A stretch of 57,802 nt of DNA, from assembly GCA_003427395.1 (NCBI GenBank), contig BFEA01000701.1:62740-120541 (forward strand). The letters run 5' to 3'. Shown here piece after piece: positions 20,102 to 33,631 of this stretch; position 1 is the stretch's first letter; the number at the start of each line of letters is the position of its first letter. The position numbers were made by a program, and so were the translations under genes. This DNA is from Chara braunii. Lineage: Eukaryota > Streptophyta > Charophyceae > Charales > Characeae. A model generated the notes under the pieces. The model ran no database searches and had not been told where the DNA came from. It saw only the letters and a program-made list of their open reading frames with translations.

Positions 20102-23100
20102 GACAGAGTGGGACAACCTACAGGCGGAGAAAGAGAAGCGGTGGATTGAGCTACTCAAGGTGAAGGGTATCGAAACCAATGACAAAATGTCAAAGGAGAC
20201 TTTTCGAAAGCTCCAGCCGAGTAGAACGCACCATCAGATGATTGAGCTCAGACATTTGTTTGATGTTTCAGGCCCGTTGGCGTGTTCAACGTCAAACATG
20301 CTTCAATACACAATATTATACTATGCAGATATCCTCACCACCGCCTGCCCGCAGGACGACGTGAACTCAGACCTCTTCATTGACTCGGATATGTGGGACG
20401 ACATTTCGGTCTTTCTCCATACCACAGCAAGACTGGACCTTGATAGGTCAATCACAGTGGAAGAAACAAGGCAAACTCTGAAGTATATGGCGAAGGGAAA
20501 GTCTCCAGGGGTGGATGGCCTCACAGTAGAATTCTACATGGCAAACTGGGAAACGCTAGGCCGTTCTTTAGTAGAAGTCTACAACGAGGTTCTGACCGAC
20601 GCCCGTTTGGGTAAAGGCATGACGCACAACATTATTTCAGTTATGTTCAAGAAAGGAGATAAAGCGGAGGTAAGGAACTGGCAGCCCATCTCCCTGCTAA
20701 ATGTATCATACAAGATCCTGGCAAAGACGCTGGCCCGGAGGATAGCCAGATACTTGCCAAGCTTAATTGAGAAAGACCAGGGTGCATTCGTGCAGGGCCG
20801 GTCAATATTCAATAATATTGTAACGGCCATTGAGACCCTGGAGATAGTGCAAAGGGAGGGGTTGGACATGGGAGTCCTTATCCCTTTACCTGGAGAAGAC
20901 CTACGATAAGGTGGGTTGGGCCTTCACCCTCACCACATTGAGGAAGATGGGTTTCAGTCAGGGCTTCTGTGCGTGGGTAATCGCCATGTATACGCTGTCA
21001 ACCTCGGCGGTCATAATAAACGGTCACATATCAGAAGCATTCCCACTTTCGAGGTCACTCAGGCAAGGCTGCCCACTGACGTCACTCATCTTTGTGCTGC
21101 AATTGGAGGTACTGTTGAACAAGATCCGAAGGCATCCCAACATCAGAGGTCTGCAGCTACATAATGGCGAAGAGTGTCGGGTGAAGGCTTTGGCAGACGA
21201 TCTGTTTGCAGTAAGTTCCAACACCGATTCCTCTTTGAGGGCCCTCAAAGAAACTATCGGCGACTATGCAAGGTTATCGGAGGCGACTATGAACTGGAAC
21301 AAATCCACATACCTCATGCCTATACAGTTCATGTTGAATGTTGAATGGGGCAAGAAACGAGTGGAGGCAGGAGAAGAGGAGCGCTTCCTGGGAGTTTTGG
21401 TCAGCTTACAGATCGAAATGTTCACCCAGGGTCTGCTACTACAGCAACGTGTGTCAGCGAGACTCAAATAATTGGGTATTGCTCACCATCTTTCTCTAAT
21501 TGGGAGGGCACTGGTCACAAATGTAGCTCTATTTTCTATTTTATGGTTTGTATCCACGGTCAGGGAGTTAGCAGAGGGACTGGTGAAGGCAATTAGACGC
21601 TTAGCTTCCAGATTCGTATGGAATCCAAGAGCGGTAGCCAATGAGGGCTTCATCTTCAAGATAGCATTCGACACCCTGACCTTCCCCAGATCGGAAGGTG
21701 GCCTAGGCTTGATGGACCCTTCCCGTAGGAACAAAGCTCAACTCCGGTGTTGGATCGCCAGGGTCGCAACGCAGAATACACGTGAACAGTGGGTGGTGTT
21801 GGCTGAAAGGATCCTGATGGTGGAATGGGAACTTAGAAGACCCGAAGATGTGTGGGTGTGCTGGTTCATACCGTCATTCAGAAAGAGGAGACTGAAGTCA
21901 ATCTTCAAGGAAGCTATTTGGAAAGAGTGGAAGAAAGCTCCGCTAGACGTGCGGACTGCTCCGTCGACCCAGGAAGAAGTTTTGTCTCAAGCACTGCTCG
22001 AAAACCCTTACGTTTTAGACCGATCAGGTGAACGTTTCGCTGTGAATTGTTCCATGGGGTCTTTCAGTCTAAATTGGATCAAACATGGGGTACGGGTCGC
22101 GGATATTTGGTCCTCGTTGGTAGGTAATTGGACACCTCTATCTGAGGTTAAGATTCCACTCAGAGGCCTGCACAGGGTGGAAAAGCAGTGAAACCAGTTA
22201 ATTGAGGCCATCCCTCAACCCTGGCTGGACCTACTGGGCCCAGAGGGCCTGGATCCTTTAGGCACTTGGTACAGATCAGCACTGGAGGAAGAGGTGAACG
22301 TGATATGGGAAGTAACTCAACTTGAAATCACTGAAAGCGGCTTAAGAAAGGTTGAGAGGTGGAGATGCGAAGGTCCATGCAACACTCTATCATTCGTAGA
22401 GGAAGAAGTGATCCGCACATGGGACAACCCAGCACAGGTCAGGGTGGTGGAGGATCTGGGTAGACGACCGATATCACGGGTCCTCACCTGGGTAAGAAAA
22501 GTCCTCCTGAGAAAATTGTGCATTGATCCCATAGCTTGGGGATGTTCCGTCAATTGGGAGATAGGGTCAACTCTATACCTGAGAGAGTACTCAGTTTCCA
22601 GCGACTATCGCTTATTTGCAAGAAATATCAAATCGCTAGCGAAAATACCCATTCCACGATGGCAAGCAATCAACTCAGAAGACTTAACGAATTCAGAGCC
22701 GGACTTTGCAAGATTATGGGAGATCCTGGGCAGCCTACCGAATGGAAAACAGGTTAGTATTTTATGAATGTTGTCATTACTAGTTACTCCATCGACAATT
22801 TGGTGCTTCAGCAAGGGGGTGGAGGTATACGTGGGATGCTCGAGATGCCGGTGGCCTTTTGAATCTACCCATCATCTGTGGTGGGAATGCCCCGCCTCCA
22901 AACGGGTCTGGGACTGGTGGGCCTACCATTGGAGGGAACTTGGGGGCCAAGGGGTGTCGTGGGAAGAAAGATGGGTGCTACTGGGATTTCTCCCCCCAGG
23001 GGTCTCGGGGAAAAGAGGTTGGGGATACATTGCGCATGTGATGAGAGGAATAATATGCGAGGTCATTTGGATGGATAGGAACAGGTCGAGGTTTCAGGGG

Positions 23101-23307
23101 AGACGGCTCTCCGACCTGGAAACGAAGAAACACATCAAGAGGGGTTTTGAAGCTGGCAATCAGAGTAGACTAGAGGAGGAAAGCGAGGAGCGGCAAGGGC
23201 AACAGGAAACAAATCAGATGGTTCCTGCGCACCTGGGTGAAAAACCACAGGCTAGCGGCTGTGTGCAACAGGAAGGGGCCGGTACTATCCAACTGGGTCT
23301 TGGATAG
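19700..23307 (+). pseudogene. LINE ORF2: reverse transcriptase and zf-RVT-like domain, broken
   Basis: Plant LINE RT signatures appear in order: KGKSPGVDGLTVEFY, MFKKGDKAEVRNWQPISLLN, YKILAKTLARRIARYLP, KDQGAFVQGRSIFNNI, then YDKVGWAF after a frameshift near 20,890, SRSLRQGCPLTSLIFVL, and KALADDLFAVSS with the catalytic ADD at 21,193-21,201. A post-RT region follows (EGGLGLMDPSRRNKAQLRCW). A C-terminal CCHC-type zf-RVT motif (CSRC at 22,837-22,848, then THHLWWECP) ends the protein. Stops at 21,469 (TAA), 22,189 and 22,765 (TGA), the frameshift and a duplicated (GA)n segment make it non-functional. An intact ORF2 would reverse-transcribe LINE RNA at the nicked target. Confidence 0.85.
19835..20176. 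repeat. (GA)n microsatellite with N-joined 80-bp duplication
   Basis: Two (GA)n tracts (19,835-19,925 and 20,007-20,096) are each followed by an identical 80-base block starting CATATGACAGAGTGGGACAA (19,926 and 20,097). A single N at 20,006 joins them. The pattern is best explained as a gap-closure duplication around a microsatellite. It produces a spurious Arg-Glu repeat in translation. Confidence 0.85.
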
Positions 23308-24091
23308 CAGCAACTGCGTCGAGGGAAGAGGTTTGTGAGTAGTGCACAAATGGGTCAGGGGTCTCTAGGGGATCCCTCATTTAGTGAGCTCCGGAGTACC
23401 AGGTCAGTCGGTCTATTAGGGCGGCAGTGGGCCTCCAGGAGAGCGTTAGTACGACAGGGACGCAGTCCTCCGGGCCAATTTAGTCCCAGAATGAGTGTTC
23501 GTCCCAGATAGCTGAACAAGATAGATGTGATAATAGGGAGAGAAAGAGGTTATGTTACGTCACCAACCTGTGAACACATAGTGTTTTCATCTCCTGATTG
23601 TGAAATTACCTGAAAGGGAAGTGCAACTTAGATAGTCCGGTTTGTTTTAGTCAGAAAAGGCTCATTGCAGTACAAAATTGTTCAATAGGTTCTAAGGAGG
23701 TAATGCCTGCTTGGAGAAGGTAACTCGGAGCATTCATTCAGTACAGAGATGCACTAGCTAGGAAGGTTCTAGGGAACTGAGTAGGAGGTTTCTGGAAAGT
23801 TGATAAAAACGACTTTCTGCAGATGAAAACCTGTAAGCTAAGCTGGTTGATGGTGTCAGTATTTCCGGGTAGAATTGTGAGGTCCCCGGCCTCAACTTGG
23901 ATGATTTACAAGGAAGTACGATTTGAAAAGAAAAAAAAAAATCCCACCATTTTGTACTGGTACCTTGTCGGGAGTTCCACGTGCGGGCTGGACGTCCCAA
24001 CAGACAGGGAAACAGGAAACAGGTAACTACCGATTCCTTCCTCTCCCCTACCATTTCGAAGTGATGTTTTGCTTCGATTTTTGTGGCCTGC
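23308..24091. other. LINE 3' region and short flank; no gene
   Basis: Non-coding sequence runs up to an A-rich tract (GAAAAGAAAAAAAAAAA, about 23,926-23,941). About 150 bases of unique-looking DNA follow, ending in CTGC (24,088-24,091) directly before the inverted LTR. Read on the minus strand, those last bases are the GCAG that follows the LTR's 3' end. Confidence 0.5.
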
Positions 24092-26324
24092 TGTCGAGTG
24101 CATCGGTGCGGCACGGCACGTGGCAGCGCGGGACCCTCTCGGCCGCGTCACGCAGGAGTTGGACCAACCTCGTCACGAACACATAAGTGGAGCTTCCATA
24201 GGCCGCTCCGGCCGAGTGCGCCAGCCATACCTCTGGCGAGCCCCTACGACAGGATAGGGCCTACGCGAGGCACAACTTACTCCACCTTACGGGAGCTATC
24301 ACCTCCCTTCGGTGGGCGTATCCCCGCCGAGCTACCAGTCCACAATACGAAAGCTAATCAGTTGCAATCGCAGAGGTGGACCAGCCGAGGGCATTTCTCG
24401 TTCGCTGTAGCATAGGGGGTACGAGCGGTAATACGCCTGTCGGACCCGCACGCGAACTGGCATCTTGGGGGGCTGAAGTCCCAAGCGCGGCCCGTCGTCG
24501 GTCGACTAGGACGCATCCCACACACCACGCGCACGCCATTTTAACGAACACAAAACAAAACCCGCACACCCACGTACGCACACGAAACGACCCAACACAA
24601 ACAACGCGACAACGCTCGTAGCCCCTCGGTAGTCATCCCATAACCTTCCAATGCGGAAATCGATTAGGCGTCGTGCGCGAAACTTAGCATAAAACCGCGC
24701 GGACGCACGGCTAACTCATATCGACTCGCAATGCAAGCGTACTCAAGCGGTCGCAATGATGGCGTACTATGTGGTACCCACACTCGCACGGCCCTCGTTA
24801 ATCTCGAGGGTCGCGTTCGACGCTCAAGTATCGGCTAACGCGCGCCTTGAGGGTTAATCTCTCAACGCCAAACAACCGCCATGCGCGGTTGAAGACCACA
24901 TACCCTCCTCTGCACCTTATGCAAAGCGGGTGGTACACAGGTCCGTACCTGTGGTGGTAGTCGTCTCCCGCAGCCCTAGGGGTAAATCCTCCCCGGACCT
25001 AGGCGAAAGTCAAGGGGTTTGACTTTGACGGCTGCCACGAACTACAACGTGCAACCATAAAAATCTCTAAAAAGCAAGGGGTAAGGAATAGGTCGACGGT
25101 TCCTCCGCTAAATAACGAAAGTCATGACCTTGGGGGTGCCCTCCCCTCTTCGTGCGGCACCCGCGGCCCATAACAATCCTTACGCATTCGCGCACACGTG
25201 TGAATCCCTTTGATCCCATAACCTTTAGGCACCAGGGCAGAACGGCGTTGCGCGCGGGATTCTAGCATAAAACCGCGCAGCCGCGAGTCAATCCTATACC
25301 AACCACCAATCCCAATCGTACGTGGTAAGCGCGGCTCCGGCCTGAGCGTTATTGAATGACTGAAGGAATATATCGAGAGGGGTCACCCCTCACGATATTG
25401 AATGGCTGAAGGACGCGCCGTTCGGCCCTCGCGACATCTCCGCCTCTGAGGTTGGGTGTCTCGACGGGCAGGGTGAATAGGCCCTGCGCGAGGGGAAGCC
25501 TTTCTCCTGCAGAGTCCGGGGCTTGGAGTGCCCTGGACAAGGACCTTGAGTCCTGGCCTAGGACTAACGTCCGACTAAGAAAACCCCCAAGAAGCAAACA
25601 CGAAAAAGGATGGGTCTCCCATATGCTTTTCAGCCTTAACCTTTGAGTAGTTTTTTTTGGCGCGGGGCCCTTTGGACCTCGCGAGCACCCACCTTAGATA
25701 CACCCAAACATACCCACATAAGGGAGATAGAGTTGCGACGATCACTTCTCACAGGCACAGTGGGATTCCTCACAACCACGTATATGTATATGGGATCGCA
25801 GGCAATCCAAATCCAAAATCCGAGCTACAGGACATACCTGCAATCACATCAAGAATCGAACGACAAAACATGCACTACACGGAGTCAACCCCAACCATCC
25901 TCTATGCTCATACCCCTTCGCTTTAGCCATGCAAGCCCCAATCGCTGACCCAACCAACCTCAATTAAATACTTAGTACCTTTGTTAAATGGCCATTCAAT
26001 AAAAGTCCTGGTGAAACTCTTAACAAACAGCAAAACCACCAGGGCTAAAGCCTTTTAGGTTGAGTATGGAGAGTGAGTTGGAATTGAGTCGAAGACCGAT
26101 GAATCGGCAACCGACCTGNTATCAGTGATAACAGAAAATGACCCTCAAGGGATCTGAATCTAGTCCTGATCTTGAATCAAACACCCGAAAGGACCTGTAA
26201 CACAAGGTAGGTCAAANGCCCAAGNTAAATCATCAGCATANGGGGGGATAAACCTCCATAGCACACTCTCTCTCAAGGCTACCCGCCAACTAANTCCAAG
26301 TCTNCNTCTAAGCCGGTNCCCAAA

Positions 26325-26980
26325 GCAAAAGTAGGCGAATGGCAGAATCTCCCCTATTCAGGGNNGATCGCCAGAATCGCNANNTGTCAAAATATAATCT
26401 GACTCCTTTAATTTAGNAAAATTTCNGCAGCGCNTCCCGTANGAAAAGTGNCTTTTCAGNATTTATACAAACCCAAATATCAAAAGCAGGAGTAATCTAT
26501 AACTCTTGAAAATCAAATTTTGTCTAACTCTCTGAATTAGTANAANTTTGGGCAGCATCCCCTTTGGAATTGGGGATTTCCCAGATTTATACCAAGTCAA
26601 GTTTGAACTCAACCCCCAACCTTGAGTTCAACTTAGACAAAATTTGGCTAACTCNTTAGTTTCTGCANAAATTTCGGCAGCACTCCCCCTGGAAAANTGC
26701 TCTCCCAAAATTTACACAAGGCTAAGTTTGAAACTTGAGACTAACTTTGNCNTCCCANAGCCCNACTTTGTCTAACTCNCTGAANTAGCAAAAATTTGGG
26801 CAGCACTCCCNTTAGAAAGGGAGGCTTTCCANATTTTTACTAAGTCAGATATAACGAAAAGACAAGCTGAACTTTGACAAGTCAAAATTTATCTAACTCC
26901 TTGAATNTGTAGAAATTTCGGCAGCGCTTCCCGTAGAGAGAGTAGCCTACCAAAATTTATACAAGTCCAAGTATGATAGC
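26325..26980 (-). repeat. Mirror copy of the ~120-bp hairpin-unit array
   Basis: This is the reverse complement of the array at 12,600-13,255, including the same N positions. It lies in the segment (26,119-27,345) that mirrors 12,234-13,460. Confidence 0.75.
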
Positions 26981-27239
26981 GAGTCTNANAAAATGCAAGA
27001 ATCGATCTAAGTAAAATNAAGTCAANTCANAAAATGCAGGAATTGACCNAACTCCTATTGCTCTAGCACGNGGCGAGCCTCTAAAGCAACTACNTGNCAA
27101 CCTGAAACCCAGACCAAGTAGTAATGTCACTCAGCCACATGCAGGCCAAANCACAGAGGNAAGTACTCTCACCAACCCCAAGCTCCTNTAGCAAACAATN
27201 GTTCATGCTTCCTCTGTGAGTTATCCCCTCATACCCAAC

Positions 27240-28190
27240 TTACATAAGGCATAGGTGAGGCCACCTAAACTTACAGAGCGAGCCGAACTTAGCCAGGCCT
27301 AAAGTCAGAATACCTAAACTTATAGAGCGTTCTGACTTGGCCAGNTATACACAAACAAAGGGCACAACTACTTCTCTTTTTTTAGGGCATATGACTAGAC
27401 CACTCCAGTCACCCCGAACTGTTTAAATAACCAAGTTATATATACCTCTCTAAACTTAGTCTTCAAAGGGGATACAAGGCTGAGCCGCTCAACTTAGAAC
27501 ACTGCTCAGCACGCCCAAGTTTACCTTCAGTTATACCTCTTAGTTATACTCTCTTCAATTATGATAAGCTATAGNCAGNCTACCTAANCTTATAGAGCNG
27601 NCTGACTAGCCTGTTCTCAATAGCATAGTAATATNGTATAATCATATTTTATACATTGGGTTCCAACATGTACGAGGCGTTGGGTTAGACTACCTAAACT
27701 TATAGAGCGGTCTGATCCTCTGCTAGGTTCGTTTCTCTCTGATCCAGTCTGTGNGAGGCAGTAGGCCAGNCTACCTAAANTTATAGAGCGGTCTGTCCCC
27801 TGCCAGGATTATCCCCTCAAAACAAAANAGGAGAAGGGNTGAACCACCTAAACTTATAGAGCGGCTCAGACCTCCTCGTTCAGAACCAAAAAAACTGAGA
27901 AAACCCCAAGTAAAANGAGGCAACCCAAGGTACGTAAACTTATAGAGNGCCTTGGGTCCCTNAANGTCAGNCACAATNAACCCTCGCAAGCCAGANNANT
28001 CAGGTCACCTAAACTTATAGAGCGTCCTGAACACCCATGAAATTCACAGCACTGGGTCTCCCNAAACTTATGGGGACATCCCNGCCTCCAGNGTTTCAGG
28101 CTACCTAAACTTATAGAGCGGCCTGAGGCTCCATNCAAACCAAAAATAANCAAAGCGCTGGGCTTCCCCAAACTTATGGGGACCTCCCAG
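27240..28190 (-). repeat. Mirror copy of the conserved-loop hairpin array
   Basis: ACCTAAACTTATAGAGC (reverse complement of the loop core) recurs between changing complementary arms. It corresponds to 11,292-12,330 of the left LTR, with several additional N bases and only one copy of the 95-bp block duplicated on the left. Confidence 0.85.
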
Positions 28191-31100
28191 CCTTAATGAC
28201 CCGATCAGACTACACGCAATACTGCCTTCCTCCCAACCTTCCCCCAGATGCAACCCACTTCATTCACAATCTGCTTTCAGGCAGACAACAAACTGAAACT
28301 GAAATTACACATACATTCTTTTACTTCAATCTGACTCATGTCCTGGAAGTCAAACTCAAAACCAAGTATAGGATCCACACAATACACTCAGTCAAACGTT
28401 GAGGGATGTACAGGTAGGGGTTATAGTTGGGTTTATAGAGGGAGTCAAGGGATTACCACTCAGTTCCCTGCCTCCGGGACTCCGGCTGAGTCCTGGCAGA
28501 GCTCCCGCAATTGGTGGGGCAACCTCCCACAAAGGCCTTGGCGCGGGTTACGGGCCACACGCCCGCCTGCCGCCTTCCTCTCAGATCCAAAGGACCAGAC
28601 TTAGAGTAAGAAGGACAGGGTGAGAAGGGGTAAGACTCTCAGATAGAACGGTACACTCAAACTCGCGTGAGAGGGCCTTCCAGTCTTCAACGCCTGAGGG
28701 TCCCGCAATGGCAGCCAAATACAACAGCTTGGTCGACTTGGAGTCGGACTGCCGAGTTCAAATCTCCTACCAAACTCCCAAATCGCAGCGATAACCCCCC
28801 CCCTCTTTTTCAGAACTTCATCACCTCCCTAAGCCTGTCCGCCACAGCGCCACAGGCTGCAATGGTTAGAGGTAGTCAAACAGTCGGTGCCAGCAGCATG
28901 AGGCCTCCACCCGTCGGTCATGGCTCACAGGCAGCTACAAGCAGCACCAGCACACAGTCGGCCGGAGCAATACAAATACAGTCCGCTGGTACAGCCGCAG
29001 CGCAGTGCTTACGCACAACTAGCCGGTACAACCGCAGTTTGATCAAGTCTGGGTCCAACTGCTGAAATGAAGCCCCCCCCCTGACGAAGTCCTAGCCAGC
29101 AACAGTAATCTCTCTTCCGAGCCCAATCCTGGTCCCACTGCCGCTGGTAACAGACTCTATACAACGATGGCCAATAGTAATAGTTGTAGCCCGCATCTGG
29201 CTCGCAGCAACAGCAGCGGCTCGTACACAATTGATGGCAACTCACAGCAGTAATCTGCGTGCAGCCCGTAACAGACTGTGGCAGCATGCAGCAACCTGCA
29301 CACAGTCAGTAGCAGCAGTTGCGGCAGCCTGTACTCGCGATGCCCACAGTGATCTACAACAGATTCTGCATGGCCTTGCAACCGCACGGTTGCTCAAGCT
29401 ACTACCGCTGTCTCCGACGGGGTAGCCACTGCTTGTGCAGCAGGTAGGTCGTTCAAGTTAGGTCAAGGTATGCAATACCCCCCCCCTCTCGCCTCGCTAT
29501 ACCCACCACCGCCACCGGCTTCACGCACCTCGTTTCTCTTCTAGCCCTCGAATCGCTACTCTCCCACCAAAACCAACCACGCCAACGTACCCGCCTACCA
29601 TCAGAACGCCGGAGTAGCCCTTTCCCCCGCCTAAAACAACCTCGGAACAGGTGAGCTACGAGCCCCGCCCTCCGCCATGGCCACTTCTCCCTTAACCCGC
29701 ATGCACTCCGCCTTCCTTGTGTTGGCGTCAACAACCACCAGAGCACCGTGACTCCGTCAAACAGAAGGCCGGGCCGACCAAAAACACGTCGGACGAAAAG
29801 AAAACAGACAAAGAAAACCTGCTCTGGACTTATACGTGTCGGCCTTGTGCAGGGGTCGCACGAACTTTCCCGCGTATCGTTCCAGTTTTAGCAGATGTCC
29901 CGAGGGACTCGGGCACTAGCAGCACCCCGCGACCTCTCGGAATTCATACGGCCGCAGCACTCCCTTGCCTTACTGCACGAACCTAGCCCCCTCTCTGGGG
30001 CTTGTACGAGTTGAGCGTGCACAGGGATTATACGGATCTCCCCTGTATTGCTCAAGATCTCACTGGCGCTGTAAAATCTACCTCCGCGCCTTGCCAGCTC
30101 TTCAATTCATCCCACCTATTTCCCCCGCCGCAAGTATCCGGCCCCCCTTTCGCGACCGATTCAGGCAGGCGTGGCCCCCCCTCCCCTTTTTCGGCACGTA
30201 TCCGGTTCGCCCTCGTGTCCGAGCTCAGTCATCGGTCTCACCCACAGTCTCCCCTATGTTGGTCCAACTTTAGCAGACGTCCCGAGGGACCTAGGCCGAG
30301 GTGTCGCCCTCGACTTTTCAAAATTTGGGCAGCCACAGTGCCACATTTTCTTAATGCATGAATTCGTCCCACACTCTAGGTTTTATGCGTGCCGACCTCG
30401 AACAGGGCCACGCAGATCTTTTCTTCGTATCGTCCCAATTTTTGCGGATGTCCTAAAGGACCCCCGACCGTGGCCGCCCTCCCTCCCTATGCTTACGAGG
30501 GCCACTCGGCCTCCCTCCGCAAGCACCTAGCCCTTGTCGTCGTCCGGGTTCATCCCCGACCCCTCTCCTGTCACCCCGCTCAGTGGTCGGGCGGGTCTCT
30601 CCAATATTGCCTAAGATTCTCCAAATGTCCCGAAGGACACCGCCAAGGCCGCGGAGGCAATCGGCCCCCGGCAATTTGGACTGCTCAGCTTTTACCCACC
30701 GAGCGCTGTCATCTAGGTCCGACGCCGACTTACGCTTCACTAGGCCAAGGGTGTATCCCCCCCCCCTGACGACTTCGCGTCCACATACGGGTGTGAAAAC
30801 AGTAGTAGTAACAAAAATTCGAAATAACTAAATTAAAAATTTGAAATAAATAAGTTATACATAGATAGATATATACCTACAAACGTGCAATAGTCGGGTG
30901 GAAATCATAGCCCCCATTTGCAAAAGGCGAGGGGGATAGTCCTGCAGGCCCATCAACCCCTCAAGCCTTTCCGCCGCGCTCCTCCGCTCCTTTACTGCCT
31001 GCTGGTGACCTCGATCCCTGCGTCCGCTGCATACGAGTCCGATGCTGTAACCAATAGGGCTAAGCCCAGGCCTGTGACCAGCAGGCGCGGTTTTCGATAT

Positions 31101-31530
31101 GACGTGGTACCGCACAGCGTTTCCGGGCCAGGATACCGCCCCAGGCCATTCTTGCAACCCACATTTACACCCACGGCCCCCAGGTGCCCGCGCCGGCCTA
31201 CCATCCTGCGGCGTGACCATCCCGCGCGCCGGCCTGCGTGCCACCACCGGCCGCACGTGCCAATCAAAACGAGCTTTCACCCCCTAACCAAATTCGTCAC
31301 CCGGTCCGGGTCGGTCGGCTACCCTGGCCGCCCACTCAATCAGAGAAATCACACGCGCGCCTTAAAATTGCGCGCCCACGTACTCGCTACTGAGACAAGA
31401 CAGACCTTTGCCCACGTGCGGGCGACCCTCGCACTTTTCCGCACGGGCACTCAAAATCCAGGTTAACCGAGCCTTTCTGTCACTTGCAAAACCTAGGGCG
31501 GATACCCTTGTAAGGGTATTTGCGCCGACA

Positions 31531-33631
31531 ACTTACCGGACCATATTAAGCGACGTCCCCGTCGCCTCGCCAAATCAAAAGTTATAGATTCCTTCACATT
31601 CCAAGTGCTGACGAGATGAGAACCAATCCAATTAGCCGACAGACTCAGGGTTGAGGCCTCCATCAAACCGTGCCAACACAAATATATGTTGCCAGGGTTT
31701 CAACCTGGGTCCCCATTGTCCTGACGCCAGAACGCCGGTGTATTACGCATCAATACTACAGCATAAGTTCCAAAGGCCCTCAAACCATCCTCTTCCCCTT
31801 TCGTCCTAGACAACCGTCGGCCTCTCGTTGGGTGTCCCAGTTAGCCTCTTTCTCGTAAGCAGAGCCATAACTAGGGACGCGGGCTTCGAATGGGACCTAT
31901 GAAGGCATTCTTTGCCTTCTTCCAGCAAATTCCTCACAATCAAACAAAATACACACGTATAAGTTTGTAGCCTCTCTCGCCCTTCTGCAGTCTAGTACAG
32001 AAATGCCAGATCCCCATCTGGGTCCACCGTAGTCTGGCTGATCGGGCCAGGTCTGCGGCCCACCGCGTTGTTACCTTAGCGGCGGTATCCTCCCGTTGGT
32101 TATACAACGATAGGCGTTTTTCCTGATAATCATTCAATCAGGACTTTCCAAAAGACTCAACTCCTATCCCGCGGAGTAATTTCTCTGGGGCGGGCAACTC
32201 CCCTTAAACTCTTACCTCGCGGGCCCGCAGCCAGGTTGTGCCGGCTTGCAGCCATCCTCTAGGGGTTGCGTCCAGGTGGCACTAAACTTTACCGTTAGCT
32301 TGGTATTCCTTTAAATATGTCTCAGAATTAGCACAGGTGGCCCGGCGGGGCATCACAAACAATTCACAGGCCGCTGCGGGACTACGCAGGGGTCTGAAGG
32401 CATTTACCGGCCCTCCTATAATACGCGCGGCATCCTTCACTCAATCACAAACAGTCTCCCCGTCGGATCCGCCGCGGCTCCTGACTTGATCAGAGCCAGC
32501 AGTCGCCCATCCTGAGGCACCTCTCGCCCTTTTCAAACATTTCAAGCAAACATGGTTCCCTCTCATCAGACTTTATCAACACGACCAATGCTTTCCATAC
32601 TAGTCAATTTTTACCCACCCTAACTTAGTAAAGGGTGCCTCTCACAAAAGATCTCGCAGTCACCCCCTCTTTGTTTGGGATGACCTTTTGCGCGGCCTCT
32701 TCCAAAACCATGAAGGGGTCCCAACAATAACACAATTCCCACCCTCCAGAACCATGACGGGGGTTAATCACCAAACAACTCAAACCGAGGGACCATTTTT
32801 TGGGTCCTTGTACAACTTAGAGAACAGTGTTTAGTATGACCAAGCATGCAAATTTCTTAATCCATCAATCCCGTAGGATTCTCACAACTTTTCACAAACA
32901 GGCTGCACTCCCCCTCCTTATACTCTGCCCCCTCGTCCACTTGCAAGCAGACCGCACGAGTATACCGGAGGGTAGACAGCTTTACAGTTTACACAATCAT
33001 GCCCATGAGATGTATCATGTACACCTCTCGCACAAAGCCAAACATACATCAGGATAAAGCCACACATGTGAGAGTGATCGTGGTCGTCACAAGACAAGTC
33101 ACATAGGATCTCAACTCATGATACGCTCAGGGAGTAGAATGCCTCCCTCAAGACTCAAACGCAAACACCCACCTCAAACTCTGTTCATCTGAGCATGGCT
33201 CCCGACCCCACTGTACACTCGCGGAACACGCTCGGGACAAAACATCTACCTAAAATCTAATGAGCGCCTAACCCCCTGTCTCACCCAACTAAGGAAAGCT
33301 CATCCCCAAGTCTCTCGCAAAATCCAAAAGTCTCCGCGCCGCAAGCCAAAAATGGACCGCATAGTCTCACGTGTCCTACGGCCGACCCCCATGTCCTAAG
33401 CCGTAGCCCATGAAAGAAGAGCTCAAGGAAACCACGATCAACTATGTATGTATAAGCAGGCAAGGACTTATCCTACCACCCTTAAAGTATACACACATCC
33501 AGGGCCCCCTCAGCCAACTCAGCATATGTACACCTCCAAACCGTTCCCTGTGTGCGAAATACTCTGGCCCTATTAACACATAGACAGACCAACCCCTACT
33601 CACACAACTCCTCCTGGTTCTGTCTGTATAA
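31531..33631. other. Non-coding stretch between ORF3 and the inverted LTR
   Basis: About 2.1 kb without a recognisable gene. If the inverted half is read as an element, this is its 3' untranslated region. Only short open frames without known motifs occur. No purine tract adjoins the LTR at 31,530. Confidence 0.5.

Larger units (their letters stand above)
19691..23941 (+). mobile_element. 5'-truncated, degenerate LINE inserted in element 1 pol
   Basis: The segment begins at the break in the Gypsy RT and extends through LINE RT, thumb, post-RT and zinc-finger sequence to an A-rich tail near 23,928-23,941. No apurinic endonuclease domain is visible, so the insertion is 5' truncated. The exact 3' end is uncertain: sequence from 23,308 to the A-rich tail is non-coding and may be the LINE 3' UTR. 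A target-site duplication cannot be checked because the right-hand side is not the expected RT continuation. Confidence 0.7.
24092..31530 (-). repeat. Inverted copy of the element 1 LTR, 7,439 bp
   Basis: On the minus strand it starts TGTCGGCGCAAATACCC at 31,530 and ends in CTCGACA at 24,092. It is collinear with the left LTR. Between the inner end and the hairpin arrays, mirrored positions sum to a constant 39,579, so there are no net indels over that part. No PBS follows its 3' end, which fits a 3' LTR. It carries the same hairpin arrays, spaced GGACATC motifs and tRNA-like relic. Additional Ns occur at about 27,573-28,150. Confidence 0.85.

Noticed and set aside
19700-20185. Arg-Glu / Ser-Leu repeat proteins
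   Set aside because: Frames through (GA)n and (CT)n tracts inside the LINE; artefact of microsatellite and N-joined duplication.
24092-31530. Interpretation of the paired 7.5-kb arms as long TIRs of a DNA transposon
   Set aside because: Each arm has LTR-type TGTCGG..GACA ends, the left one abuts a PBS and gag, and the inner DNA is retrotransposon pol, so inverted LTRs explain the arms better.
24092-31530. Solo LTR in inverse orientation
   Set aside because: Bases beside its two ends (CCTGC before 24,092 and ACTTA after 31,530) do not form a target duplication, whereas its outer GCAG matches the left LTR's flank.
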